Assembly: GCA_963668435.2 (NCBI GenBank)
Contig: CAXXSC010000006.1
Coordinates: 744,001-808,000, forward strand
Direction: 5' to 3'
DNA: 64,000 bases
Source of the DNA: G963668435 sp963668435
Lineage (GTDB): Bacteria > Latescibacterota > Latescibacteria > Latescibacterales > Latescibacteraceae
Shown: one piece after another, positions 17,031-24,919 of the stretch
Layout: every line of letters starts with the position of its first letter
Position numbering within the stretch: position 1 is the stretch's first letter
Program-made: the position numbers and the translations under genes
The notes under the pieces: generated by a model
Seen by the model: only the letters and a program-made list of their open reading frames with translations
Told to the model about the DNA's origin: nothing
Database searches by the model: none

Positions 17031-18803
17031 TCAGGCAATCTGTTCCGGCTCATCCGACAGGAGCCTGAATATCGTCGCCATCTGGTTCTCGATCCTGATG
17101 AACGCATCGAGCACCGCCGGGTCAAAATGCTCCTTTGGATTGAGACGCTCATCGCCGTCGCTCAGGATCTTCAGGGTCTTTTCGTGGCTGAACGGCTCCT
17201 TGTAGGATCGTCTCGAACGAAGGGCGTCATAAACATCCGCCAGCGCGACGATTCGTCCCTCTATGGGGATTTCCTCGCCCTTGAGGCCGCGCGGATAACC
17301 GCTTCCGTCCCATTTTTCATGATGCGTGTAGGCAATATTGTGCTCCATCACCACACGCGGATTGTAGCCGATGATATCCGCCCCCTGTTTCGGATGGCGT
17401 TTCATGACCTTGAACTCATCGTCGGAAAGACGGCCCGGTTTCAGGAGTATTTCCAGCGGCACCTTTATCTTACCGACATCATGCATCTGGGCGGCGTAGG
17501 CAATGTTCTCGACGAAACGCTTGTCCATGCCCAATTCCATGGCGATCGCCCGCGAATAGGCGTTGAGTCTCCTGAGATGCATGGCGGTGTCCTCGTCGAA
17601 AGACTCACAGGCACGCGCCAGCGCTTCCATTGCATATATGAACGCCTCCTCTGTCTCGACTGTCTGGCCGGAAATGGTCTCGAGCGCATTGACCAGAACG
17701 GCCATTGCCATGAGCACGTCTGCATCGCCCGGTTTCACGTCGCTGCAGTAATTGAACGCGATGATCGCCACCTTGCCCGTACAATACGTGGCGTAATTTC
17801 GGACATTTCCGACAATGTCGAGAACACTCGGATTGAAATTGCGCGTGTATTCTTCGGCAGTCTCACCTTCCTCAGGGCCGTTGGACCAATAGACAGCGCC
17901 CTTGCCGCGGGTGATCGCCACCGCGCTGTTCGGGTCGATGGTGATATGGTCAGAGCTTTTTACAATTTCACCGTTTTCGTTCTGGTAATAGACATGCCCG
18001 GCCAGCATACCGTGCTCCTGGACCGAAGTGGAAAAGATGTGCGAGGGCCGGCAGTCACCAGCCAGCAGAACTGAGCCGAAAAGCTCGGCAAATGCCTTCT
18101 CGATATCGAAATCCGTTGAACGGAACGTGGAAAGGATGTTTTCAATCCCTGATATCAGACGGATGTTATCCGAATAGACCTTTTGGACTTCGTCCCGGAG
18201 CCGCCTTCTTTCCGTTACATCCAGCAATGTGATCTGATAGAGACCGTCATTACGCAAAACAGCATCCATTATGCATGCAAGATGGCTGCCGTCTCCACGC
18301 CAAAATTCGAGGCTTATATCATCCATCGACTGTTTTTCTTCGAGTTCCCGGAAAAAATGCTCGCGTTCGTCAACGTTTTTCCAGAAACGAACGGGCAGGA
18401 ATTCACCACTGAGAAGTGTTTTATGATCCTCTCTGAAAATCGTGGCGAATGCCGGATTGACATTGATGGTCTGTATGCTGCCGCCGGATGTTTTCTTCCC
18501 AAGGGCCATGCCGCTCTTTGCGTGTTCCATGAACTGGTATTCTTTAGCCATTCCGATAGTATTCTGGACATACATGGCCATAAAAAGCGGCGGCACATAG
18601 GGGGCTACCAAAAAAAACAGGCTCAGAACAAAGGAACGCCTGAACGCTTCCTGGAAGTAATTAAAAAAACTGTGTCCGACAGCATACTCGCCAAAAAAAG
18701 CGATCAGGATGTGAACTGCTGTTCCAGCAATGATGGCTGCAACAACCGGTTTCACGCAGAATAAATGGAATTGCGATGGCGCGAGTCTTGCTTTTGAAGA
18801 CAT
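17031..18803 (-). CDS. Membrane PAS/HD-GYP cyclic-di-GMP phosphodiesterase
   Basis: About 590 residues. Two membrane helices lie in the first 85 residues, then a PAS-like sensor region (about 110-205, ending in the PAC-type ITLLDVTERRRLRDEV), a GAF-like region (about 220-385) and an HD-GYP domain (about 390-575). The HD-GYP signature residues are intact: AAQMHDVGKIKVP (HD) and HHEKWDGSGYPRGLKGEEIP (GYP). Known HD-GYP enzymes hydrolyse cyclic di-GMP to pGpG or GMP. The start is the ATG at 18803, with aaggtgag 8 bases upstream; the TTG at 18824 is less likely. It follows the next HD-GYP gene by about 55 bases, so the two are probably cotranscribed. Confidence 0.92.
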   Translation of the reverse strand: MSSKARLAPSQFHLFCVKPVVAAIIAGTAVHILIAFFGEYAVGHSFFNYFQEAFRRSFVLSLFFLVAPYVPPLFMAMYVQNTIGMAKEYQFMEHAKSGMALGKKTSGGSIQTINVNPAFATIFREDHKTLLSGEFLPVRFWKNVDEREHFFRELEEKQSMDDISLEFWRGDGSHLACIMDAVLRNDGLYQITLLDVTERRRLRDEVQKVYSDNIRLISGIENILSTFRSTDFDIEKAFAELFGSVLLAGDCRPSHIFSTSVQEHGMLAGHVYYQNENGEIVKSSDHITIDPNSAVAITRGKGAVYWSNGPEEGETAEEYTRNFNPSVLDIVGNVRNYATYCTGKVAIIAFNYCSDVKPGDADVLMAMAVLVNALETISGQTVETEEAFIYAMEALARACESFDEDTAMHLRRLNAYSRAIAMELGMDKRFVENIAYAAQMHDVGKIKVPLEILLKPGRLSDDEFKVMKRHPKQGADIIGYNPRVVMEHNIAYTHHEKWDGSGYPRGLKGEEIPIEGRIVALADVYDALRSRRSYKEPFSHEKTLKILSDGDERLNPKEHFDPAVLDAFIRIENQMATIFRLLSDEPEQIA

Positions 18804-18858
18804 GTCGTATCTCACCTTTTTCAAATAATATATAATACAAGCCGAAAAACTCTGAAAA

Positions 18859-20091
18859 TCAGCCTGAATAGCGTTTCATGATCGAGCGCAGTGTCGGCAG
18901 GCATTCCATGAAAGCATCGACTATCGCCGGATCGAAATGTGCGCCGCGCCCCTCCTCGATGATACCGAGCACTTTCTCCTCCGACCATGCTTTTTTATAG
19001 GATCGGGACGATGAGAGGGCGTCATAAACATCTGCCAGGGCCACTATCCTGCCGTAAAGGGATATTTCCTCACCTTTTTTGGGAAGAGGGCTGCCATCAT
19101 CTCCTGATTTGCCGGGAAGAGCCTCGCCGGTCAGGACATCCACATGCCCGGGATAGCCGCTGCCATCCCATTTTTCATGGTGGTTCAGCGCGACCTCGCT
19201 TGCCGCCTCCTCGAAACCTGACTGTGAGTCGCGGAAAAGCCGCGCACCCAGAACGGTATGTGTTTTCATCATCGCAAACTCTTCATCGTCAAGACGGCCC
19301 GGTTTCTTGAGGATCAGGTCGGAAATGGCCACCTTACCGACATCATGGAGCATGGCCGCCATGCGGAGCACATCACGGGAGCTGTCGATGTCTTTCTGAG
19401 CCATGCCTTTTTTTTTCGCCCAGGTCTCGAAAATCTCGACAGAATAACCAGCCACACGGTTCACATGGTTTCCGGTCTCTTTCGGATCACGGAGCTCCGC
19501 CATTTTTATCATGCGCAAAAGGATTGTCCTGGTGAGCTGTGCCTGGGCAAGCGCTCCGGCGGCATTTGTCGCGAAAAAGTTGACATAGGGCTCAAGCTCA
19601 GTCTCGAAAGCTGTCACTTGACAGCCCGTATCGAGCCGATTGATAAGCTGCAGAACTCCGACCACACGTTTGTTGATCGTCATGAGCGGCACAGTCAGCA
19701 TGGATTTCGTGCGGTAATTTGCGCTCTCATCATAACTTTTATCGAAACTGAACGGCAGCTCCGGTGGTAGATGGTACACATCGGTGAGATTGAGCGTTTT
19801 GCCGGAAGAGGCGACATATCCCGCTATCGAATTGTTGTCCACCGGCACCTTGAACGTGGTGTAGATCAGTTTTTCTCCGGATTTGAGACGGCTGGAAAGC
19901 GTATCGTTCTGAGCGTAGCTGAACAGGAGGTGGTCACCCTGCTTGATATAGATCGAACCGGCGTCACAATCAGTAAAATCACGTGCAGTACCGAGAATGC
20001 GCTCCATGACCTCGTCGAGGTCCTTGACCTCCGCGATATGAGCGCTGAGCTCGATGAGTTCTTTCAGACGACGCGGATCTTCCCTGATCAT
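18859..20091 (-). CDS. GAF/HD-GYP cyclic-di-GMP phosphodiesterase
   Basis: A 410-residue soluble protein. A GAF domain spans about 15-185 (FTDCDAGSIYIKQGDHLLF, MLTVPLMTINKRVVGVLQLINR). The HD-GYP domain (about 195-400) has MAAMLHDVGKVAISD and NHHEKWDGSGYPGHVD; a short insertion after the GYP motif (about 20 residues, GEALPGKSGDDGS) is unusual. The ATG is preceded by gggag at 4-8 bases. It is the upstream member of a tandem pair, suggesting two inputs (cytosolic ligand by GAF, membrane/PAS signal) to one cyclic-di-GMP output. Confidence 0.92.
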   Translation of the reverse strand: MIREDPRRLKELIELSAHIAEVKDLDEVMERILGTARDFTDCDAGSIYIKQGDHLLFSYAQNDTLSSRLKSGEKLIYTTFKVPVDNNSIAGYVASSGKTLNLTDVYHLPPELPFSFDKSYDESANYRTKSMLTVPLMTINKRVVGVLQLINRLDTGCQVTAFETELEPYVNFFATNAAGALAQAQLTRTILLRMIKMAELRDPKETGNHVNRVAGYSVEIFETWAKKKGMAQKDIDSSRDVLRMAAMLHDVGKVAISDLILKKPGRLDDEEFAMMKTHTVLGARLFRDSQSGFEEAASEVALNHHEKWDGSGYPGHVDVLTGEALPGKSGDDGSPLPKKGEEISLYGRIVALADVYDALSSSRSYKKAWSEEKVLGIIEEGRGAHFDPAIVDAFMECLPTLRSIMKRYSG

Positions 20092-20392
20092 GATCTCCCT
20101 GCCAAAGATAAAAAAACTGCGTGATCCAAGTATTCTTTCCCTTTATAAATATAACGGGAAATGTAAAAAAAAATCCATTAATTTTCAGAATGCTGCAGCC
20201 GCTCAATGTTTATGATGCAAATCTGCGTTTTATGGTGCTGCCAATATAGACTATGACCAACAGGTGCTGAGATGGTTTCAAATCATAAGGATATTTACAC
20301 CGAAATGCCGACATTGTTTTTTTACTGATATTGAATCCGTCTGTAATGCTTTCTGTTCAAAACTGAGATTGTTCCTGTTATCGGCATGCCTG
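20092..20392. other. Intergenic region upstream of the HD-GYP pair
   Basis: About 300 AT-rich bases between two minus-strand genes. It should contain the promoter of the HD-GYP pair. I see no stable terminator, repeat or small gene in it. Confidence 0.4.
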
Positions 20393-21187
20393 TCAAGTGC
20401 GCCTTTCGCCATGCTTTTTCTCATTAATTTTGTCAATGTAATCAGGATAAAGTTTATTCATGCAGTCCGGGCAGATACCATGGCTGAACATGGCATCGGA
20501 ATGTTTGCTGATATAGCCTTCGACATCCTCCCAGTAACCGTCATCCGAGCGTATCTTTTTGCAGTTCGCACAGATAGGCAGCAGTCCCGAGAGTGTTTTG
20601 ATTTGCTTGATCGCATCTTCGAGACTCCTGTTTTTTTCTTCGATCTCGTCCCGCTGCACAGTAACTTTTATGTTTGTATCGGCAAGTGTTTTGTTCGCCC
20701 GTTTGATACGGTGGTACATGAACAGGAGGACAACAATGAACAGAATACACAGGGCGATGATCGTGCGGTTTCTGGTGAGCAGTTTTTCCTGTGCGCTCTG
20801 GCGTTCTATCAACGCCTTATTCTCCTGCTCTTTCCGCTCCGACTCGAACTCTATCCTGAGACGGTCAATATTCTTGGTAGTTTCCTCGCCGGAAAGACTG
20901 TCCTTGAGTGAGGTGTAACGGCGGTAATAGGCAAGCGCCTCACGATATTTACCGTCTTTTTCAGCAAGTTCGGTAATATTATCCAGCGTTTCACTTAATA
21001 AAGTCCTGTCGCCCGATACGCTGCTTATCTTTATGCTCCGATGATAGAACTCATATGCACGCTCGTGGTCTCCCGCCTCCGCATATGTCTGTCCCATATT
21101 CTTCAGTGCGGCTGCCATGCCGCGTTTGAAATCGATACTCTCGGACAGTTTGTATGCGTCTTCCAGTACCCCCGATGGCAAGTTCAT
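20393..21187 (-). CDS. TPR membrane protein, 3' part after a frameshift
   Basis: The downstream half of a protein whose reading frame breaks at the C5 run 21169-21173. The first residues continue the TPR array (GVLEDAYKLSESIDFKRGMAAALKNMG is split over the break; DHERAYEFYHRS follows). Then comes a coiled coil, one membrane helix (TIIALCILFIVVLLFMY), a second coiled coil (VQRDEIEEKNRSLEDAIKQI) and a cysteine-rich tail: LPICANCKKIRSDDGYW, then YISKHSDAMFSHGICPDCM. That tail recurs at the C-termini of many sensor kinases and GGDEF proteins and looks like a small metal-binding module; its function is unknown to me. The ATG at 21187 is probably not a true start. Confidence 0.7.
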   Translation of the reverse strand: MNLPSGVLEDAYKLSESIDFKRGMAAALKNMGQTYAEAGDHERAYEFYHRSIKISSVSGDRTLLSETLDNITELAEKDGKYREALAYYRRYTSLKDSLSGEETTKNIDRLRIEFESERKEQENKALIERQSAQEKLLTRNRTIIALCILFIVVLLFMYHRIKRANKTLADTNIKVTVQRDEIEEKNRSLEDAIKQIKTLSGLLPICANCKKIRSDDGYWEDVEGYISKHSDAMFSHGICPDCMNKLYPDYIDKINEKKHGERRT

Positions 21188-22190
21188 ACTGTCCCGTTTT
21201 ACCCGCTATCGATCCGATGGCGTTCATATTCTGTATCTTCGTGGTATCTTCCACCATGTCGCCGCCGTATTCAATCGCTTTCTGGTAATACTTGAGCGCC
21301 TTTTCGAGATCGCCGGTATTTTCCTCAAGTTCCCCCATGTTGCTGAACGTATAAGCGATCATGAGTTTGTTGTCGATTTCCTCCGCAATTGCGAGCGCCT
21401 CTTTATAATATTCAATGGCCTCCCTGTTTTTACCCAGGCTGTGGCAGGTTTTGCCGATATTGTTGAGAACACGGGCCATGCCGGGTTTATCATGGATACG
21501 GCGGTGTCTTTCAAGCGATTCCAGGTAACAGTCGAGAGACTGTTCGTAATTGCCGAGCTGGTAATGACAGGCGCCGATGCTGTTGAGCATGATGGATGCA
21601 TACGAAACCTCTCCCAGTGCGTTATACAATTCCTGTGCGGCCGAATAATACACAAGCGCACTGTCATACTCAGATGTCCTGAAAAAAAAGAAGGCGAGGG
21701 TATTCGCGGTATATGACAGGCCTGTCGAATCATTTTGCGCGTTGAAAATTCTCTGGGCGATCTTGAATTGCCGATATGCTTCAGCGTTTTCGCCAAGATG
21801 ATGGAGCGCCTGTCCATAACGACGGTATAGATAGCCGACAGTATAGAACGATTCATCACCGTCCAGTTCGCTGATGGCCTTCTTATAATACTCGATAGCC
21901 TCGGAATACCGTTTCGCATCATAATGCAATTGGCCTGTATTCCTGTAAGCCTCTGCGATACCGTTGTTATAGCTGAGTTTTTCCGAAAGTTCCAGCGCCG
22001 CAGCTATATAGTTTTGTGCAAGTGTTGTATCGCTCGATGCAAGGATATTGCCCGCGCAATTCAAAGAATCGGCAAGCGTGGCGCCGCGTAACTCCGGGAA
22101 AGCGAGGGATGGATATCTGTTGTATTGTGCGGCAGAGAACTGCGGGAAGGCGGTGCATAAAAGGAGGATGGCGGTAAAAATGATTCGCAT
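21051..22190 (-). CDS. Exported TPR protein, 5' part, frameshifted near its end
   Basis: A signal peptide (MRIIFTAILLLCTAFPQFSA) leads into at least seven tetratricopeptide repeats, for example AEAYRNTGQLHYDAKRYSEA, MARVLNNIGKTCHSLGKNRE and AYTFSNMGELEENTGDLEKA. Coding sense holds until GKTGQYELAI; then the frame runs on as unrelated sequence to 21051. Removing one of the five G (C on the plus strand, 21169-21173) restores YELAIGVLEDAYKLSE, a normal TPR continuing into the gene at 20393. The joined product would be about 600 residues: exported TPR sensor domain, one membrane helix and a cytoplasmic cysteine module. Either a pseudogene, a phase-variable gene or a sequence error. Confidence 0.75.
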   Translation of the reverse strand: MRIIFTAILLLCTAFPQFSAAQYNRYPSLAFPELRGATLADSLNCAGNILASSDTTLAQNYIAAALELSEKLSYNNGIAEAYRNTGQLHYDAKRYSEAIEYYKKAISELDGDESFYTVGYLYRRYGQALHHLGENAEAYRQFKIAQRIFNAQNDSTGLSYTANTLAFFFFRTSEYDSALVYYSAAQELYNALGEVSYASIMLNSIGACHYQLGNYEQSLDCYLESLERHRRIHDKPGMARVLNNIGKTCHSLGKNREAIEYYKEALAIAEEIDNKLMIAYTFSNMGELEENTGDLEKALKYYQKAIEYGGDMVEDTTKIQNMNAIGSIAGKTGQYELAIGGTGRRIQTVREYRFQTRHGSRTEEYGTDICGGGRPRACI

Positions 22191-22599
22191 GTTTTATTTC
22201 CCGTATCAAATCATGTTGACCATAAATTACACACAAACATTCTTCATACAGCAATATTTCCAAACAAGGTATCTTTGTCCGGCATTCTCCATATCAACTT
22301 GACGAACGTTAAAAAACCACAGTAATTCACTAAATGAATTATACCTGCTTCGATCCAGTTTGAAAAGGATTATCTACATGTCTATAACGGCATGCTAATG
22401 TTTGGTATGAGAGAGCGCGCGTTCAGGTATGTGTAATGGCTCAACGTCTGAGCAAAAAGGGGCCGTTATTGTATTACTCAAATTCGTATCAGGTCATTAG
22501 AGATCATCTTGACGCGGTGTCTGTCGATACTGGTTCAGCAGAACCGGAAACTGTTTTCATTGCGAATTATCGGATTTTCACACGCGTATCGACAGCCAG
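22191..22599. other. Intergenic region with nested inverted repeats
   Basis: About 410 bases between the VanZ-like gene end and the TPR gene start, both on the minus strand. A short hairpin ggttc-agca-gaacc (22533-22546) is nested within an inverted repeat ctgtcgatac (22521-22530) and gtatcgacag (22586-22595). No T-run makes it a clear terminator. No gene is seen. Confidence 0.4.
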
Positions 22600-23097
22600 T
22601 TAATTATGCGTTCTTTCCCAGTTCCGGCAAATGCGCATATACAGAGCGGTGAATACAGCTATCCCGACGACATCGAAAACAAAATCCGCGACACTGGCAT
22701 CACGCCCCGGTACGAAATATTGATGCAGTTCGTCCGAGGCAGCGTACACGGCTGATGCGATCACTGTCATGGTGAATGGCCGATGAAGTTTCGGAAATGT
22801 GATAAAGGCCCTGAATAGCACTATACCGAACAGCCCGAACTCGATTGTATGGACAAGCTTGTCAAACGAAAAGAACGGCATCTCGGGAAAACTGTTGCCG
22901 GACATCGATGACAGGACAAAAATCAGCCCCGCGTACAGCAATGCTGCCAAACGGTTAAAAATAATAGCTTGGGGGCCCTCAGATGCCGTGTGCAAGCCTG
23001 ACCTCGCCTGAGCCTTTTTCAATTCTGCCAACGGTGTAGACTGTTTCGCCGCCATCCTCGAGTATCGATTTGACACGCGCGGTCTCGTCTGCAGCAA
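22600..23097 (-). CDS. VanZ-like membrane protein
   Basis: The core of about 115 residues has four membrane helices and the VanZ family pattern: FVLSSMSGNSFPE, DKLVHTIEFGLFGIVLF, and SDELHQYFVPGRDASVADFVFDVVG, with the conserved D-K-xx-H, E-xx-Q/H and D-xx-D-xx-G elements. The family has no settled function; VanZ itself gives low-level teicoplanin resistance. The start is uncertain: the frame is open to 23097, which would overlap purM by about 119 bases, while the family core begins only after the purM stop, where no ATG with an RBS is seen. A non-ATG start near 22960 or coupled translation is possible. Probably cotranscribed with purM. Confidence 0.8.
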   Translation of the reverse strand: MLQTRPRVSNRYSRMAAKQSTPLAELKKAQARSGLHTASEGPQAIIFNRLAALLYAGLIFVLSSMSGNSFPEMPFFSFDKLVHTIEFGLFGIVLFRAFITFPKLHRPFTMTVIASAVYAASDELHQYFVPGRDASVADFVFDVVGIAVFTALYMRICRNWERTHN

Positions 23098-24019
23098 CTG
23101 TCAGGGTCATGCCGACCCCCATGTTGAACGTGCGGTAAAGCTCGAATTCCGACAGTTCGCCGGTTTCGGCAAGGAAACGGAACAGGGCCGGGACCTCCCA
23201 GGTGTCGAGATCGATAACGGCATCGAATTTTTCCGGCAGGGTGCGGTCTATATTGCCGGTGAATCCTCCTCCGGTGAGATGTGCCATGGCATGGAGCGCA
23301 TTATCCTTGAGCAGCGGCTTGATCGACTGGACATAGGAGCGATGTACAGCAAGAAGCGCGTCCGCAATCGACTGATCGGTGCCGGGAAGCGTGTCGTCTG
23401 GTGTGAGTCCCGCTGTCTCGAACACGAGCTTTCTTGCGAGTGAGTAGCCGTTGGTGTGCAGACCGGTGGAGGCGCAGCCGAGGATGATGTCACCCTCGCT
23501 CACACGGCTGCCGTCGAGAATGTCGTTCTGCCCGACATAACCGATGATCACGCCGGCAAGGTCGTATTCACCGGGCGTGTAGAGATCGGGAAGCTCCGCC
23601 ATTTCGCCGCCGATAAGCGCGCATCCGTTTTCGCGGCAGGCTTTCGAGATGCCATCGATAACAGCGCAGATGACATCGTCGTCATGGGTGGCATAGGCGA
23701 GATAATCGAGGAAGAAAAGCGGCAGAGCGCCCATGACAAGGATGTCGTTACAGCAGTGGTTCACGATATCCTGTCCGACAGTGTCGTGACGGCCTGTCAT
23801 GTAGGCAACCTTGAGTTTCGTACCGACACCGTCCGCAGAGGAGACCAGCACCGGCGAGTCGATGCCGCTGAAATCGGGCTTGAAAAGGCCGCCGAACGAA
23901 CCGATGTCTGTCAGGACCTCCGGGCCGAATGTCGAGCGTACCATATCTTTGATGTTTTTCTTTGTCTTCATGGCCGCGTCGATATCGACACCGGCATCTT
24001 TATAGGCGTCTCGTGTCAT
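22979..24019 (-). CDS. purM: Phosphoribosylformylglycinamidine cyclo-ligase (AIR synthetase)
   Basis: A 346-residue cytosolic enzyme that closes formylglycinamidine ribonucleotide to aminoimidazole ribonucleotide with ATP, fifth step of purine synthesis. Full-length match to the family: AYKDAGVDIDAA at the start, SSADGVGTKLKVA (phosphate/ATP-binding), DTVGQDIVNHCCNDILVMGA, ALIGGEMAELP, GCASTGLHTNGYSLAR and HLTGGGFTGNIDR. The ATG has aaagga 9 bases upstream. No other pur gene is in the window, so it is separated from the rest of the pathway. The VanZ-like gene follows with overlap. Confidence 0.97.
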   Translation of the reverse strand: MTRDAYKDAGVDIDAAMKTKKNIKDMVRSTFGPEVLTDIGSFGGLFKPDFSGIDSPVLVSSADGVGTKLKVAYMTGRHDTVGQDIVNHCCNDILVMGALPLFFLDYLAYATHDDDVICAVIDGISKACRENGCALIGGEMAELPDLYTPGEYDLAGVIIGYVGQNDILDGSRVSEGDIILGCASTGLHTNGYSLARKLVFETAGLTPDDTLPGTDQSIADALLAVHRSYVQSIKPLLKDNALHAMAHLTGGGFTGNIDRTLPEKFDAVIDLDTWEVPALFRFLAETGELSEFELYRTFNMGVGMTLTVAADETARVKSILEDGGETVYTVGRIEKGSGEVRLAHGI

Positions 24020-24363
24020 CAGAATATCCTTTCACTGTGCCGCAGATCGAGATGAACAGCCGCCGCACAGATCGTGTATCCGTGGAATGTAACAGTAATC
24101 ATTTCAATGAGAAAAGCGCCGCCACCGCACTGGTAAAAGCATTCTGACCCGGATATGCACGGTGCGGATTCCCGCATGTTGCGAGCACATTACAGTATAC
24201 ACAGATCAGGGGAAAATCACAAGCTGAGAATATCGCAAACATGCGGCTTTCAGCAAAAAATGAGCTTGCCTTGGATGTGCAATTTTTGTATAATGTAATA
24301 TTTGGCGGGAGCCGGAAAAGCGACGATATTCTTTAGAAATGTCTTGTTTTGCGTCGCTTGTGT

Positions 24364-24381
24364 GCTATATTTGTATATAGC
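24364..24381. promoter_or_regulatory. Candidate operator upstream of the ArsR-type regulator
   Basis: A perfect inverted repeat GCTATAT-TTGT-ATATAGC lies 67 bases before the TTG start of the ArsR-family gene. Regulators of this family usually bind AT-rich dyads in their own promoter, and the repeat contains TATATT/TATATA boxes that could be a -10 element, so autoregulation is a reasonable inference. Confidence 0.45.
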
Positions 24382-24447
24382 GGTAATCATATTTTCATCA
24401 GTTTGTCTTAAACGTTCAAAAATTGATTTATTAGGGGAGGAGCAGCA

Positions 24448-24747
24448 TTGGTACGCTTGTCGACAGAACTGATTCAGGATAATACACTCGAAAAAATGGC
24501 GGAAACGCTGAAAGCGATCGCACACCCGGTCAGGCTTCAGATTGTCAATATTCTCATGGGCGGCGAGCGCTCTGTCGGTGAGCTCGTGCGGACACTGGGG
24601 ACCAAACAGTCCCTGACATCCCAGCAGCTCAGCATTCTGAAATCACGCGGTGTTCTGAAATCGCGCAGAAATGGAAATGTAGTTTTCTATTCGCTCCAGA
24701 GCAGTGGTATCAAGAATATTATGGCATCGATTCTTGCCGAAATATAA
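24448..24747 (+). CDS. ArsR-family winged-helix regulator
   Basis: A 99-residue DNA-binding protein. The winged helix spans most of the chain: ETLKAIAHPVRLQIVNILM (helices 1-2), SVGELVRTLGTKQSLTSQQLSILKSRGVLKSRR (recognition helix region) and NVVFYSLQ (wing). The typical metal-binding ELCVCD box is not present, since helix 3 has no cysteine, so it does not sense metal by that site. The start is TTG, supported by a strong ggggaggag 6 bases upstream; no ATG is available near it. It is monocistronic, closed by a terminator at 24767-24798. Confidence 0.9.
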   Translation: MVRLSTELIQDNTLEKMAETLKAIAHPVRLQIVNILMGGERSVGELVRTLGTKQSLTSQQLSILKSRGVLKSRRNGNVVFYSLQSSGIKNIMASILAEI

Positions 24748-24766
24748 ATGGAATAAGCGTATAGAA

Positions 24767-24798
24767 CAAAAAAGGCTCCTATTATGGGAGCCTTTTTT
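24767..24798 (+). terminator. Terminator of the ArsR-type gene
   Basis: Stem caaaaaaggctcc (24767-24779) with ggagcctttttt (24787-24798), loop of seven bases, ending in a T run. It may also end transcription coming from the minus-strand gene on the right. Confidence 0.85.
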
Positions 24799-24919
24799 GT
24801 ATGTAATTGATTCTTTTCGCACTTAAAAAGCCCCTGCCATCACAGACAGAGTTTTTTTATTATGTCATCTATCTTTCTTCACCAAACTTTTCTCCTGTAT
24901 TCTGACTCCTGAATCCTGA

